Positions 14,401-23,801 of a stretch of 64,000 bases of DNA are shown piece by piece. Source of the stretch: Fragum whitleyi (lineage: Eukaryota; Mollusca; Bivalvia; Cardiida; Cardiidae); contig OX411559.1 in NCBI GenBank assembly GCA_948146395.1, positions 26,061,968-26,125,967 of the forward strand, written 5' to 3'. The position numbers were made by a program, and so were the translations under genes. Every line of letters starts with the position of its first letter. Positions within the stretch are counted from its first letter, which is position 1. The notes under the pieces are model-generated. The model made no database searches, had not been told where the DNA came from, and saw only the letters and a list, made by a program, of their open reading frames with translations.

Positions 14401-17400
14401 AGGGTATCCTTGAATCGGAACCCACGGCGGTTCTATGGAGAGGAATTGTTTTTCTCCTGCAATTCATTTCCTCCTACAACTAAACGCTTCTAATTCACTT
14501 ATGAAGGTGCTACGATGATTGTATTGCGCTTTCATGGTCAGTCGTAAAATGGCGATCTCATGGAAATTATTTTCTGTCGCTCTCGTGCATAAGACTTTTA
14601 TATAAAAAAAAAAGTATTCATTCCAACTTGTCATTTTCTTATTAGCTTTTTAAGTGAAAATAAGCCTGAGAGAGGAATAAAATAACAAAATGCAAACCAG
14701 TTAGAGTAACAGTCCTAAAAAGAAACTGCATTATATCAATTTCATCACGTTACAGTACATTTATGCGATCAACCACCATGGTTTTCATGGTTTTCGCAGC
14801 TCATTTACCATTATTGAACGTTTAACTTTTTCTAAACATTGTCGTAGAAACACCGTAGGTGCGCAGTAGAAACGTAGCGAAGTCGCGTAGATCGCGTTAT
14901 AGTCGCAAGGGTTCTTCGTCTTTCATGCACTAGTACTGCGATTTCCTGGCGCTGCCACGATGTTGACAATTCTATGGTTCTTTTTATGGCGACCTCACGA
15001 CGCTCTTGTGATCTTGTCACGGCGCGGTCCCACGACGATTACTTGAGCATGTTTAAAGTTCGTGCCGTGGGATTGCGCTCTGTGCGGACCATTGACGTTC
15101 TAGACAATTGCACGACGTTCCACTTGCGATCTCACCTCGCTCCGGCTGCGAGTAGGGCGGTGCATTTACGTTCTCACTGCGTTCTGACAATTTTCAGATT
15201 GAAGCGTTAGAGTATCATGACATCGCCACTCTAGTTAAAGAAGTATCAAATCTCAATCGTCCCTGCTCTAGTCTACATATTATTCGCAACCATTGTTGCA
15301 TTTTTAATATCGTTTTCATTTCTCTTAGGTTAATAAAAGATATAGCCATCAAGAAATTCATAATTTGACTATACTTACTACATCGTAAATAACTTCCAGA
15401 TCGAGCTGTTTTTCCAACATAAGGTTTTGATCTTCATCAAAACGGAAGTACTCTAAGACGCTTCGTGGATTTAGCTGGCTTATAGAACAATTTTCTCTTC
15501 CACTATTATCAACAACCAGTGTGTCTGTAAATGGGAAAAATGCTGTTCTTGTATTTTTTCTAGAGTATTATCCACGATTTTTACCCTGGCAGGTCGGAGC
15601 CTAAGTAACGAGTCGATGCACTAAAGGTTAAGTTAAATCAGCCTTTATTCATTATTATTTACTTCTAAAGATAGTCGACAAAATTAACCGTTTAACGTAG
15701 GTTGGTAACCAAACCATCGTAACTTCAGCTTGTCCAAGCTGAAGTTACGAGGCTTTTGTGACATAACAATGAAATGTGTTCTCTAACAACGTGAATCCTA
15801 TTGGTATTAGGATACAGTTATTTGAAAGCGTTCACGATTATTGCCGACTAATTTTTCAATGAACCCAGAATATTTAAAAGTTAACTCGCCAAATAACGTC
15901 ATGGCTAAGCCCCGCCTTGCCAGTTCATTAATAACGCAGAATACAAGCTATCTAACCTTATTGTCTTTGATAACTCCCACTAAGCTGCTGGTTGCATACA
16001 TATTTTTTGTTTTGGCTATATTTGTCGTTTTCAGTCAGGATAACTCAGTAACCAAGGCTTCTTAACAACCCTTTCATAGATGTTTGCCTAAGAATCATTT
16101 AGAATTATTAAAATATCTGACTCGTGCGTTGAAAAAAAATGAGGAAAAAATGCATTTATAGACCATTTTTAAAAGAATCATATTTTGAAATTTGTTCAAA
16201 GATTAAAAATGGAGAAATTTACTTTTGATTTTCATACTGACGTTGGTTCAATAAACACAGCTCATTGTTTTGTCGATATTCGTTGCGTTTGAATGTGGCA
16301 ATTGAAGGTAAACCAAAGCATTTGTGCTCAACATCTACTTTGAAAGTACGAAACTCAAAGAAATATTGATACATATAATGATAAAAAGAAGTGAGTGAAC
16401 AGTTTTGGCTAGTATGGAATAAATAATCAGTTGAAAATGAACGCAAAATTAACGGAATCTTAAGGTTCATGTAAAGTGTTTGAGACCCGATTTAAGGGCG
16501 CTTCATTAGCCAAGAAAAAGCAGTTTGTCCAGGTATATTGTACATCAAAATGAAGCTATCTTTGAGCACAAGCAGTTGAGCAACATAAGACCGCCATAGC
16601 TATAGCGGTAAAGCCAAAACATTGTGGAAATTGGTCATTTTGTACAGAACAAGCAACTGCATGAAAGTTAGATAAAGTTGACTCTTATTTTATCAAAGTA
16701 CAGTCTAAAGTAACACCCAGGTACTACTACAACCTTAGATATAAAACTCGGTCTCAAAAGGCCATTTTGAAACAATTAATTCCCATTTATTTTGTCAACA
16801 TACTTGTAAAACCGGTTTGGTATGTTTTCAAAATAGATGTTAGGTATGGTGCAACAGCACACCATAATATTGTGAAAAATTTTCTGCGATTACTTTCAAA
16901 TTATAGTTTTTGAATTCAATAATCTGTTATAAATTACTATATAATTGTCATTCAGTGAAATAGAAATTGATATATTGCTTAACAAGCGTACAGGCATATA
17001 AACTATTAATATCTATTTATGTTGTGATAACACACCATACCTTAAAAAGATCTACACGTTTACAAAATTAGAATGACATATATGGCATATGTTTTTATAG
17101 AATAAGTCAAAATAAGTTGCTTGCATAACTACGTTTTGGGATCGAGTTTTATACCAACGATTGTAGTAGTACCTGGGTAGTACTTTAGTCTGTACTTTGT
17201 TAAAATATGAGGCAATTTTATCCAACATTCTTGCAGTTGCTTGTTCTGTACAAAATGACCCTTTTCCACAATGTTTTGGCTATACCGCTAAGCTATGGCA
17301 CTCTTGTGTTGCTTAACTGCTTATGCTCACAAATAGCTTCATTTTGATATATAATATACCTGGACATACTGTTTTTTCTTGGCAAATGAAGTGTTTTAAA

Positions 17401-20400
17401 ATTTGACCTCAAACACTTTACATGAACCTTAATTCCGCCATCCACTTTTCGACCTGCATACGCCTCGTAAAGTAGAAATCCTATATCAACCATTTTTCTG
17501 GTAAAAAAGATATATCGCAATGTAAAAAAATGGGAGTTATTCACCCAAGAGAATAATATGTTAGTGTCCTTGATTTATAATTTTATCTGGTCGAGGTTGA
17601 GAAAAAATTATCAAGACGAGGCCTTTTCGATCATTATATTTTTCCTCTACTGAAACCACAAACCATTGATCTAAGACACTAACATATTTTGTTCTGTTTA
17701 TCATGCAATCAATTTTCAGAGTTATAAATTTAAATAGAAGAAACCCAGCCCTGCGTTCAGGATCACAAAACGGTGCAAACAGTTTTCTAATTATACCCCG
17801 CTTTGCACGTGCGCTTGCGTGCAAAGCGGGGTATAATTGGAAAACTGTTCGCACCGTTGGGTGATCCTGAACGCAGGGCAGGTAAAAGTGGTTCTGGTTA
17901 AGGTCAAGCTTTCGCTCAGCAAACGGTACGAACTGTTTGCCAACTTTACCCCGCTGTGCATATACACTTGCGAGCAAAGCGGGGTTTAATTTTCAAAGAG
18001 TTTGAATCGTTTTGTCATCCTAAAAGCAGGAAATAGATATGCAGTTTTTTATCAGGTTGATGATATCAGGTTAAGGTTCATGTAAAGTGTTTGAGGCCCA
18101 ATTTTCAAACACTTCATTAACCAAGAAAAAGCAGTATGTCCAGGTATATTATATATCAAAATGAAGCTATTCATAAGCATAAGCAGCTAAGTAACACAAG
18201 ACTGCCATAGCCATATCGGTATAGCCAAAACATTGTGGAAAAGGGTCATCTTGTACAGAACAAGCAACCGCAAGACTGTTGGATTAAATTGGCCCAAATT
18301 TGAACAAAGTACAGACTAAAGTACTACCCAGGTACTACTACAAACGTTGGTATAAAACTCGAGCTCTAAACGTAGTTATGCAATCAATTTATTTTAACTT
18401 ATTTTATAAACACATATGTCATATATGCCTTTCTAATTTTGTAAACGTGTAGATCTTTTTAAGGTATGGTGTGTTATCACAACATAAATGGGCATGAAAA
18501 GTTTATATACCTGTAAGATAGTTTAGCAATATATCGATTTCTATTTCACTGAATAATAAATACATAGTAATTTATTATAGATCATTGAATTAAAAAACTA
18601 TAATGTGAATTAAATCACAGAAAGTATTTCAAAATATTATGGTGTGATGTTGCACCATACCTAACATCTCTTTTGAGAACAGATCAAACCGGTTTGACAA
18701 GTATGTTGACAAAATAAATGGAAATTGATTGTTTCAAAATGGCCTTTTGAGACTGAGCTTTATATCTAAGGTTGTAGTAGTACCTGGGTGGTACTTTAGA
18801 CTGTACTTTGTTAAAATATGAGCCAATTTTATCCAACCGTCATGCAGTTGCTTGTTCTGTACAAAATGACCCTTTTCCACAATGTTTTAGCTTTACAGCT
18901 ATACCAATGGCGGTCTTATGTTGCTCAACTGCTTGTGCTAAAAAGTAGCTTCATTTTGATATACAATCTACCTGGACATACTGCTTTTTCTTTGCTAATG
19001 AAGCGCCCTTAAAATTGGGTCTCAAACACTTTACATGAACCTTAATATAGGCTCAATGATAAATACCTTTTCCTGCTGTCTCGCTGATGTTTAAACGGGT
19101 CACACACTCACCCGCATGAAAACAGGACTCTGAAATTAAATGAAAAAGGAAGATAGTCAGATATCTTTGCAATGATTGATAGAGATTAAAAATGGAATAA
19201 TAATACTTATCATATGCCCAACGCCAAGAGAGTGAAATAAATTCATTGAATATTTTTAGATATTAAAATGGTGTGATAGTGAATTAATTATTCAAATGAG
19301 CTAAGAACGGATAGCAACGTTATATTTTCGTCGTGAAAATGACGTCATAATTAATTTTCAGACGGAATTTTTATCTATTTTTGATGGCGAGTAAACCAAT
19401 CGGCATTTAATGAGCACACATTTATATTCTGGATTTTAACTATTTTCTTATTTATTTATTTCTGTTTGATTGAACGAAGAAATTTCAAATATTCATCGAT
19501 TCAAATTTTTCCGCGAAAACTATAACGCTGTTTGAGAAATGATGTAGGCAAATCCTTTTTTTTCGTGTATTTTTCTCGAATCAATTTGAGTGTAGAGATG
19601 CACCAATTTTGGTGGTAGCAAAGTTAACACTACTTTTTATGTAAATGCTTTATTGACTTTTAAGTCAAGTTCAAACCTACTTAAAATTTCGCATGAAGAA
19701 AATATTTAAAAAAAAAGAAAAAAAAAATCAGACAAAACGTGAAAGTAGGTTTCAAATCTCTTTGCGTCATTGCACTTTTCAAACTTACAAACATTGTATA
19801 TTTTGTAATCTGACAAGTTTATATCATTCAAGAGTAAATAAAAAACACTTCACAAACTGCCGGCAACTTTTAGGTGGAAAGTGTTTGGATACTTAAGGTA
19901 CTGGACCCTTAATAGTTCCGCAACACTTCGGAACTCATGATCTTTCACAATGTTGACCTAGGTTTCCTAATGGTATCATTAGGAAACCTAGGAAAACACT
20001 GTTTAAACCCATTACACTTCCGAGACGTTGCGGAACTAATTAGGGTCCACTTTCTTAAAGAGCCTAGTATCTTTTAATCTTATGACAGGGCCATAGATCT
20101 AGTATTTAATTTTTACATATTGAATTACAAAAAAAATTAAAATAAAATAAATAAATAAATAAATAAGAGAAATATAATACATTAAACCCTTTGTCGTAGG
20201 CACTCATTGAAATCGACAAATTGACAAGTTCTGGAATTAAAGAGATTTTGAGAAACATTCAAGTTCTGCCGCATCAGTTTGCTTACAAAGTAAATCTAGG
20301 TTCGGTCATTCAAAAGGCAGAAAAATATTTGCCTGTTTCAGTTTATTATCCCCAGATTTAAACGAACAGAGAAGCGTTGACTTGAAAAAAAACTTATTGA

Positions 20401-20883
20401 AAAAAAATCAAAGTGATAACTTTTTTGGGGTTGAAGAAAATAGAACCAGTTAACAAGTAAAAACGAGATAAATTTAGTTCTATTCATAATAATTCAATGT
20501 CAAAGACAAAAATTATAAACTATTTATTTTCAAAGATAACATGTACGAATTGAGCCTGTGTGTGAGATTTCCAACAATTTCAAATATAGGCAAAGCAAAG
20601 ATTCTGACCAGCCTGTGCGTCCGCACAGTCTGGCCAGAATCTTCACTTTGCGATATGTAGATTGATAAGGTCTCAAAGAACTTGTAAACCATCAGGTAAC
20701 CTTGTATTTACAGTGCAATCTAATTATGTGACTGTCTATGCCACTCAATGTTTGCACTTCACGAGAATTCCAAATTGTTGGAAGTGTCACACAGAGGCTC
20801 AATTCAAAGTGGTAGGGATTGTACTTACGAAAAACAGACAGAAATATGAAAGCCGCCTTAAACTTTAATCCAAGAAAACCCAT
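1701..20883 (-). CDS. Cadherin-family transmembrane protein, 584 aa, 11 exons
   Basis: Single-pass calcium-dependent adhesion protein, expected at the plasma membrane. Exons (minus strand): 20829-20883, 19067-19129, 15379-15524, 13645-13698, 12835-12918, 9019-9147, 7186-7299, 5090-5236, 4636-4726, 3707-3837, 1701-2441. All introns are GT/AG, phases match at every junction, and the total is 1755 nt, an exact multiple of three. Seen in the protein: signal peptide 1-18; three extracellular cadherin repeats (about 30-123, 124-240, 241-357); linker DVDDNPPKF at 232-240; DVDTGKDNG at 279-287; a Thr/Pro stalk; transmembrane helix 399-418 followed by RRKRK; and a 166-residue acidic tail. About a dozen N-glycosylation sequons are present. 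It is very short for a cadherin (classical ones have five repeats, Fat/protocadherin types six or more). No beta-catenin-binding region is recognisable in the tail, so the link to the cell interior is unknown. The first repeat is degenerate. Confidence 0.93.
2500..2602. repeat. Imperfect foldback in cadherin intron 10
   Basis: Arms ttaaccttgta...taaacgtctttaaacatcc and ggatgttaaaagacgttt...tacaaggttaa are inverted copies around a 24-bp centre. No second copy was noticed in the window. Confidence 0.6.
2647..2915 (+). mobile_element. SINE with tRNA-Asp-like head, decayed
   Basis: Head cagttggtagcgcgtcgga...gggttcgatcaccgacggcgg, then the body shared by this family (tttttgtctcctaccgatggg...gtagtactgctgtaagaaat...cgccgcgatataactga). 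In cadherin intron 10. Confidence 0.8.
3172..3485. mobile_element. MITE family K, copy 1
   Basis: About 300 bp shared with 51422-51740 (actatacaaatatccg, atgatatcacatagtta). It ends in a large inverted repeat, acttagtgttttgcatgaaa... / ...tcataaaaacactaagt (about 3350-3470). Intron 10. Confidence 0.8.
3707..3837 (-). CDS. Cadherin exon 10
   Basis: 131 nt, acceptor ttacag, donor gtgagt. Residues 295-338 contain NNMTGELYVDEPF and VPLVLYFNVT, the x-x-x-T-G-x-L and Y-x-x-x-V strands of repeat 3. Four sequons. Confidence 0.9.
3921..4152 (-). mobile_element. SINE with tRNA-Asp-like head, 5' truncated
   Basis: Reverse copy of the family: tail attgattgattgatt, body with cagtacaaccatcacaccctt and gagacaaatagtcggaaagaatgagtgcc. 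It ends inside the T-arm of the head. Intron 9. Confidence 0.82.
4636..4726 (-). CDS. Cadherin exon 9
   Basis: 91 nt, acceptor tttcag, donor gtatgt. Residues 265-294 include HAKDVDTGKDNGIEYSL, the DxD and NG calcium-binding motif of repeat 3. It ends with one base that forms GTG (Val295) with exon 10. Confidence 0.92.
5090..5236 (-). CDS. Cadherin exon 8
   Basis: 147 nt, phase 0 on both sides. Residues 216-264 begin with DDGG, completing the A-x-D-x-G motif of repeat 2. They continue through IRINITDVDDNPPKF, a textbook calcium-binding linker, and enter repeat 3. The acceptor at 5237 (ccttcag) was chosen because it joins MEAQ to DDGG in frame; an upstream in-frame extension exists but breaks the repeat. 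Confidence 0.92.
5540..5750 (+). mobile_element. SINE of a second tRNA-headed family
   Basis: Box A-like tggcccaatggcatatgcgc and box B-like gtttcgagcccc about 45 bp apart, then a body ending gtcgaactaaaataaatt. The head departs too far from a cloverleaf to be a tRNA gene. Intron 7. Confidence 0.6.
5813..5985. mobile_element. MITE family J, fragment
   Basis: Retains gtgacccgtaatgctaaaagggg and gaaatgcggcctcatgtcgatctc; the right end is lost. Intron 7. Confidence 0.5.
6830..7131 (+). mobile_element. Hairpin-ended element (family B), decayed right end
   Basis: Contains the ggaggagaagatttataaag and taccatggcaacca monomer words, a ggacgggcggac tract and a decayed terminal hairpin (atctcaccttcaacac / tcaggtgagct, 7099-7129). 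Lies just downstream of cadherin exon 7. Confidence 0.7.
7186..7299 (-). CDS. Cadherin exon 7
   Basis: 114 nt, phase 0 on both sides, acceptor ctgcag, donor gtaaca. Residues 178-215 contain FNIDSKTGNITTNGTFDYES and YYVKMEAQ, the canonical F-x-I-D-x-x-T-G-x-I ... D-Y-E ... Y-x-V-x-x-x-A strands of repeat 2. Confidence 0.93.
7408..7530. mobile_element. Foldback MITE family M, copy 1
   Basis: Near-complete inverted repeat (ctgcattcaggat...atcatgaacgcaag) with the central hairpin around cacgcaagtgcacgtgc. One of 13 copies in the window. Intron 6. Confidence 0.8.
9019..9147 (-). CDS. Cadherin exon 6
   Basis: 129 nt, phase 0 on both sides, acceptor tttcag, donor gtttgt. Residues 135-177 follow NVPE with DTPTGTPVF, the standard start of a cadherin repeat. 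The pair CLLC (144-147) could form a disulfide; it is not a standard cadherin feature. Confidence 0.9.
9172..9295. mobile_element. Foldback MITE family M, copy 2
   Basis: Left end ccctgcattcaggatg and centre taccccgctttgcacg are kept; the right end has decayed. It begins 24 bp upstream of cadherin exon 6, close to the splice acceptor. Confidence 0.8.
9529..9663. mobile_element. Foldback MITE family M, copy 3
   Basis: Arms gccctgcgttcaggatg / catcctgaacacagggc, centre gataccccgctttgcacg paired with cgtgcaaagcggggtatc. Intron 5. Confidence 0.9.
10855..11135 (+). mobile_element. SINE with tRNA-Asp-like head
   Basis: Full-length: head attggtagcgcgtcggac...ggcttcgattcccgacggcgg, shared body, tail caattcaatcaatcaatc. 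Its right end touches MITE M copy 4. Confidence 0.88.
11136..11240. mobile_element. Foldback MITE family M, copy 4 (left end missing)
   Basis: Keeps the centre aaaccccgctttacac and the right arm gtcatcctgaacgcagga. The left arm is replaced by the SINE tail, which suggests SINE insertion into the MITE or deletion. Confidence 0.75.
11375..11505. mobile_element. Foldback MITE family M, copy 5
   Basis: Well kept: ccctgcgttcaggatgacaa ... gtcatcctgaacgcaagg, with the central palindrome ttgcacgcaagtacacgtgc. Confidence 0.9.
11819..11896. repeat. Long hairpin in cadherin intron 5
   Basis: Arms aataacggctgaaaaatctt... and ...aagatttttagccgtttatt are inverted copies (about 36 bp, one indel) around a 1-bp centre at gaatgac/a/gtcattc. 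No second copy seen. Confidence 0.75.
12835..12918 (-). CDS. Cadherin exon 5
   Basis: 84 nt, phase 0 on both sides. Residues 107-134 end repeat 1 with PVNEFSPEF (115-123), a variant of the DxNDNxPxF inter-repeat linker, and start repeat 2 with the NVPE motif. Confidence 0.9.
13645..13698 (-). CDS. Cadherin exon 4
   Basis: 54 nt, phase 0 on both sides, acceptor attacag, donor gtaagt. Residues 89-106 (YDVQNGIKVTTKCADGYT) correspond to the Y-x-V-x-V-x-A-x-D-G strand of a cadherin repeat, with Cys in place of the usual small residue. Confidence 0.85.
13960..14360. mobile_element. MITE family F, decayed copy 1
   Basis: Shares accattctaaatcgctcact, the cattcattctta and aaaccag segments, and the end tgtcaatttctcgatg with the better copies at 34852 and 38840. 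Intron 3. Confidence 0.65.
14830..15210. other. GC-richer patch in cadherin intron 3
   Basis: Locally higher GC with recurrent cacgacg / cgcggtc / gtcgtgat words. Short open frames on both strands look like products of composition. No homology recognised. Confidence 0.4.
15379..15524 (-). CDS. Cadherin exon 3
   Basis: 146 nt, acceptor ttacag, donor gtaagt. Residues 40-88 form most of degenerate cadherin repeat 1, including LEKQLDLEVIYDV, which matches the LDxE segment near the end of a repeat. Contains the sequon NCS. Confidence 0.85.
15565..15944. mobile_element. MITE family L, copy 1
   Basis: About 380 bp with imperfect ~30-bp terminal inverted repeats (gtatt...ccctggcagg / ccttgccagtt...aatac). 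Interior palindrome aacttcagcttgtccaagct/gaagtt. Interior shared with 31866-32240 and 62155-62452. Intron 2. Confidence 0.82.
16460..17432. mobile_element. Foldback element P, copy 1
   Basis: About 970 bp with ~290-bp terminal inverted repeats: ttaaggttcatgtaaagtg at the left, cactttacatgaacctta at the right. Arms share tttgtccaggtatatt, aagcaactgca and caggtactactacaa. No transposase frame. Cadherin intron 2. Confidence 0.88.
17748..17882. mobile_element. Foldback MITE family M, copy 6
   Basis: Best-preserved copy: gccctgcgttcaggatcaca ... gggtgatcctgaacgcaggg, centre cacgtgcgcttgcgtgc. An open frame on the minus strand here is a by-product. Confidence 0.92.
17917..18029. mobile_element. 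Foldback MITE family M, copy 7 (degenerate)
   Basis: Keeps ttaccccgctgtgcatatac, gcaaagcggggttta and cgttttgtcatcct. The left end is lost. Lies between the two P elements. Confidence 0.75.
18071..19045. mobile_element. Foldback element P, copy 2 (inverted relative to copy 1)
   Basis: Same ends as copy 1. Its right arm is closest to copy 1's left arm (both carry gggcgcttcattagc), so the two copies face opposite ways. It ends 21 bp short of cadherin exon 2, on the donor side of that exon. Confidence 0.88.
19067..19129 (-). CDS. Cadherin exon 2
   Basis: 63 nt between acceptor tttcag and donor gtattt. Encodes residues 19-39 (SCFHAGECVTRLNISETAGK) and ends with the first base of Asp40. Start of the mature protein, with two cysteines and one sequon (NIS). 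The NISE segment sits where cadherin repeats have their N-terminal strand. Confidence 0.82.
19892..20059. mobile_element. MITE family E, copy 1
   Basis: Ends cttaaggtactggaccctta / agggtccactttcttaa, arms containing atagttccgcaa, central palindrome aggtttcctaatg...cattaggaaacct. Cadherin intron 1. Confidence 0.82.
20553..20803. mobile_element. MITE family G, copy 1
   Basis: Terminal inverted repeats gagcctgtgtgtgagatttc / gaagtgtcacacagaggctc, followed by caacaattt / aaattgttg, and an internal hairpin gattctgaccagcctgtgcg / cgcacagtctggccagaatc. Cadherin intron 1, 25 bp from exon 1. Confidence 0.85.
20829..20883 (-). CDS. Cadherin exon 1 (signal peptide)
   Basis: Begins with ATG at 20883-20881 and encodes MGFLGLKFKAAFIFLSVF, a short basic then hydrophobic segment typical of a signal peptide. 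It ends with one base of a split codon before the donor gtaagt (20828-20823). Joined to exon 2, the split codon becomes CAG (Gln19). The start choice rests on this signal peptide and on the open phase into exon 2. Confidence 0.85.
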
Positions 20884-20893
20884 CTTATATCGT

Positions 20894-20928
20894 TCAGTGA
20901 GACTCTGTCATGGTCCTTTGAGAAGCAT
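20894..20928 (-). promoter_or_regulatory. Two overlapping short upstream ORFs before the cadherin start
   Basis: ATG at 20928 opens 6 codons to TGA at 20908; ATG at 20911 opens 5 codons to TGA at 20894. They matter only if the 5' UTR extends this far. No clear promoter motif was identified. Confidence 0.3.
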
Positions 20929-21847
20929 TTCACTAAGTTACTCCTTATATCGCTCTCTCACTGTATTGGAACATCACAACATCCGAACATATATAGAATA
21001 AAAAAGTGGGTTAAAATTATGAACAGATTGAAACCAATGAAGTACTAAAAAAAAGTATGAGCTATAAGATTCTGTATCGAAACAGAGCAAGTAAATCTAT
21101 TACCAGGCCGCAGATATAAACCATAGGAAAATACAATTTATGCATAACCAAAACTTCTCAAATACAAATGTTTAAAATGGGTTGATAATACGCATCCTCG
21201 ATCACTCTATTGGCTATATTATATCAAGATAGCGTAGCAAATAGAGAGACCCCGGGCTGTCAGAGGATGGGCAACTTGATTTTTCATTATTACAGTTCTG
21301 AGCGACTTTTACCAAAAAAAAAAATATAACAACCAAGCTAAATGGAAATACAGAATTATTTGAAATTGGTGTAAAGTAATACAATAAATATCCACCACTT
21401 TCCCCTAACACACTCTAAAAGGTCTATAAATCCGTATTTGTATATTATCGGAGTGGAGTTTCACTGAATGTTTGATTACAGTCCATTGAAATATATACCA
21501 TTAATAACTCTGTTATCTTGGTTTTACTTAAAGAGCTCGATATAAGGCTATTGACTGTGGTCTTAGTAAACTGATAGACTTGCACGTGCATGTAGATTGA
21601 AGAAAACCAAAAATTCTTAGATTCACCACTCGCCTGATTTGATAAAAAAAAAGTTAGAAGAAGAAAAAAAACCCTGATTTTTAAATTATTTTTGAATTTT
21701 TAACTTCTTTAAGTTCTGAGACCACCAACCACAGGAATAAATTATATATATTTCAGAACAAAAATTATGATTAGTCTGTGAAACTTGAATGTAAGGGTCA
21801 AAATTATAGGGTATCGCTTCCCCTTTTTGTAATAAATAACGTGTTTG
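20929..21847. other. Region upstream of the cadherin gene, no gene seen
   Basis: AT-rich, presumably containing the 5' UTR and promoter of the cadherin gene. No TATA box or other core element could be assigned with confidence. Confidence 0.5.
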
Positions 21848-22066
21848 CTGGTGGTGTCCGTGGTCTAGAAGTAGAACGTCGACCTCTTGACCCAAAGGTC
21901 CTGAGTTCGATTCTCGGGAGCAGCTATCGATCTTTGTTCTATCAATGGCCCACACATTCGGCGCGGTTTCTGGTGAATTTTCCAGGAAGCAGAATCGAGA
22001 GGGATTAATCTAAGTTGTTAGAACTTGTTTCCCAATCGATGTAAAATAAATAGGTTTAAACCAACG
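21848..22066 (+). mobile_element. SINE of a third tRNA-headed family
   Basis: Head gtccgtggtctagaagtaga...gagttcgattctcggga has box A and box B spacing. The body ends ccaggaagcagaatcgag...gtaaaataaataggtttaaa. The 3' half recurs at 52088-52190. Confidence 0.75.
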
Positions 22067-22192
22067 TGTTTGCTCAAAATTCTCGATCATTTTCAGTTCT
22101 TATTTGGGAAAGAGTTAGTACACTAATCGTCGCTTAGACCCACAAATCTCACTACAGCTTTAATGACGACTTTATACGTAATTCAGTATAAA

Positions 22193-22458
22193 GATATGTG
22201 ACCCCTCACGCGAAAAAGGACTATCTGGGAAGTGCGTAAAGTCTCGACCCTTGTCAGACTGCGCGGATTGCGCAGACTGACAAGGATCGAATCTTTTCAA
22301 ACTCTACTAATTTTCTGAATCTAGAATAATCAATCTACCTTCCTGTAAAAGATTTTTTGAAATGCAACCTCTAGTTGGCCTCTTCTAGAACCAATCTCTT
22401 TTTCAAATATTTATTTTACGAAGTTTCCAGATGATCCCTTTTCGCATGACGGTTCACA
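22193..22458. mobile_element. MITE family J, copy 2
   Basis: Terminal inverted repeats gtgacccctcacgcgaaaaa / cccttttcgcatgacggttc, with an interior palindrome cttgtcagactgcgcg...ttgcgcagactgacaag. Confidence 0.82.
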
Positions 22459-23141
22459 TATACAAGTTAACATAGTAGATTGTGTGCCACGTTTTTCCTA
22501 AAAGGACAGTGTTTTTTTGTTTCTTTGTTTTCTTTTTTTTTTCTTTTGGGGGGTGGGGGGGGGGGGGCATTAGGTCTCTCAAAATAAGTGTTGTTATTGC
22601 ATTCTAGTTATAGAACACATGAAACATAGAATGCCGCACGAGTCACGATGAAAAATGAAGACGATAATCGTGAAACAGTCGTACGTAAATCGTGAGAACG
22701 CGCTAACAGGTACCTAAGATGTGTGTATCGCGCTGCTCGCTCTTAGTCCGGCATTCTAAACGCAAGAGTTTGTTTGATTTGAGCTTTCAAAAATAGTAAA
22801 GACAAAGTAAGAAAATATACTACAGTTTCTTAAACATTTTTGTACATTAGATAAACTTATTCTTGTCGAGAATGTTTTGGACAAGATTGATTTTCGGTTA
22901 GCATTACTTTATAATTTGTTATCGAATGCTTGGACATAATAGAGCCTTAAACTTTATTCTCTTTACTAAAGCATATGTGTGCTTTTTAATAAAACTTGTC
23001 CAACAAAATTAAAATCAATCCAGTCATTAGCACAGGTGTGCCAAGGGCTCGCTAGCGCCATGAAATGGTATATGAATCGTATTTAGGGCTTGTTTGAAGA
23101 TTGGGTGCTCCCAATCGCTTCATTATCCTTGCCTCAAGCTA
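22459..23141. other. Intergenic, low-complexity runs
   Basis: T-rich then G-rich run at 22510-22567 (about 20 Gs with one T), followed by a patch with cgtgaaacagtcgtacg and cgtgagaacgcgc words resembling the 31337 patch. No gene seen. Confidence 0.6.
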
Positions 23142-23249
23142 CCCTGCGTTCAGGATGACAAAACAGTGTAAACAGTTTTCGAATTGTGTGCAAAGCGGGG
23201 TAAAATTGGAAAACTGTTTGCACCGTTTTGTCTTCCTGAAATCAGGGCA
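23142..23249. mobile_element. Foldback MITE family M, copy 8 (central deletion)
   Basis: Both outer arms are present (ccctgcgttcaggatgacaa / gtcttcctgaaatcagggca), but one side of the central hairpin is missing. Confidence 0.85.
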
Positions 23250-23801
23250 GGTCTGGAATCTCTGCTGAAAAAATAGGCTGTTCATTTTTATGCCTTTTCA
23301 CTTAAAAAATAATCGACATTTGCGTACCTTGAAGCCACTCTTCGTTTACCATATGGAAGCTACGGTCGACTACGTTCATACAGATAGTGTTGTCACTGTT
23401 TGGAGTGACAGAGCCTTTGAATTGGCAGATATCTTTTACGTTTTCAGTCGTAGCATAGCCTGTCAATTACTCCAGCCTTGGGACTAATATGTCTTTGATG
23501 TTCCAAATACCTGCCTAAATGACATAGAATTGAAAATAGACATTTGATCAAATTCTAAAACAAGCAATATTTGTTATTCGTAAAACAAGGAAAATATGTT
23601 GTTTCCCACAAAAAAATGCTTAGACCAGTTAGTTTAACTTTTGGGGTTTCAAGAAAATTTCTCCCCTTTTCTCTAAGTTTTCCTCATTATTTTGTGGTCC
23701 CTTTTCAATTTTGTCACACATTCAATAAACGCCTACAAATTCTTTGAAATTGGATCGGTTTAAGCTTTTCTGTCGTATCTGTGTTAGACATCTGAAACTA
23801 A

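Noticed and set aside
17561..17977. 138-codon minus-strand frame
   Set aside because: It runs through MITE M copies 6 and 7; the peptide is repeat DNA read in frame.
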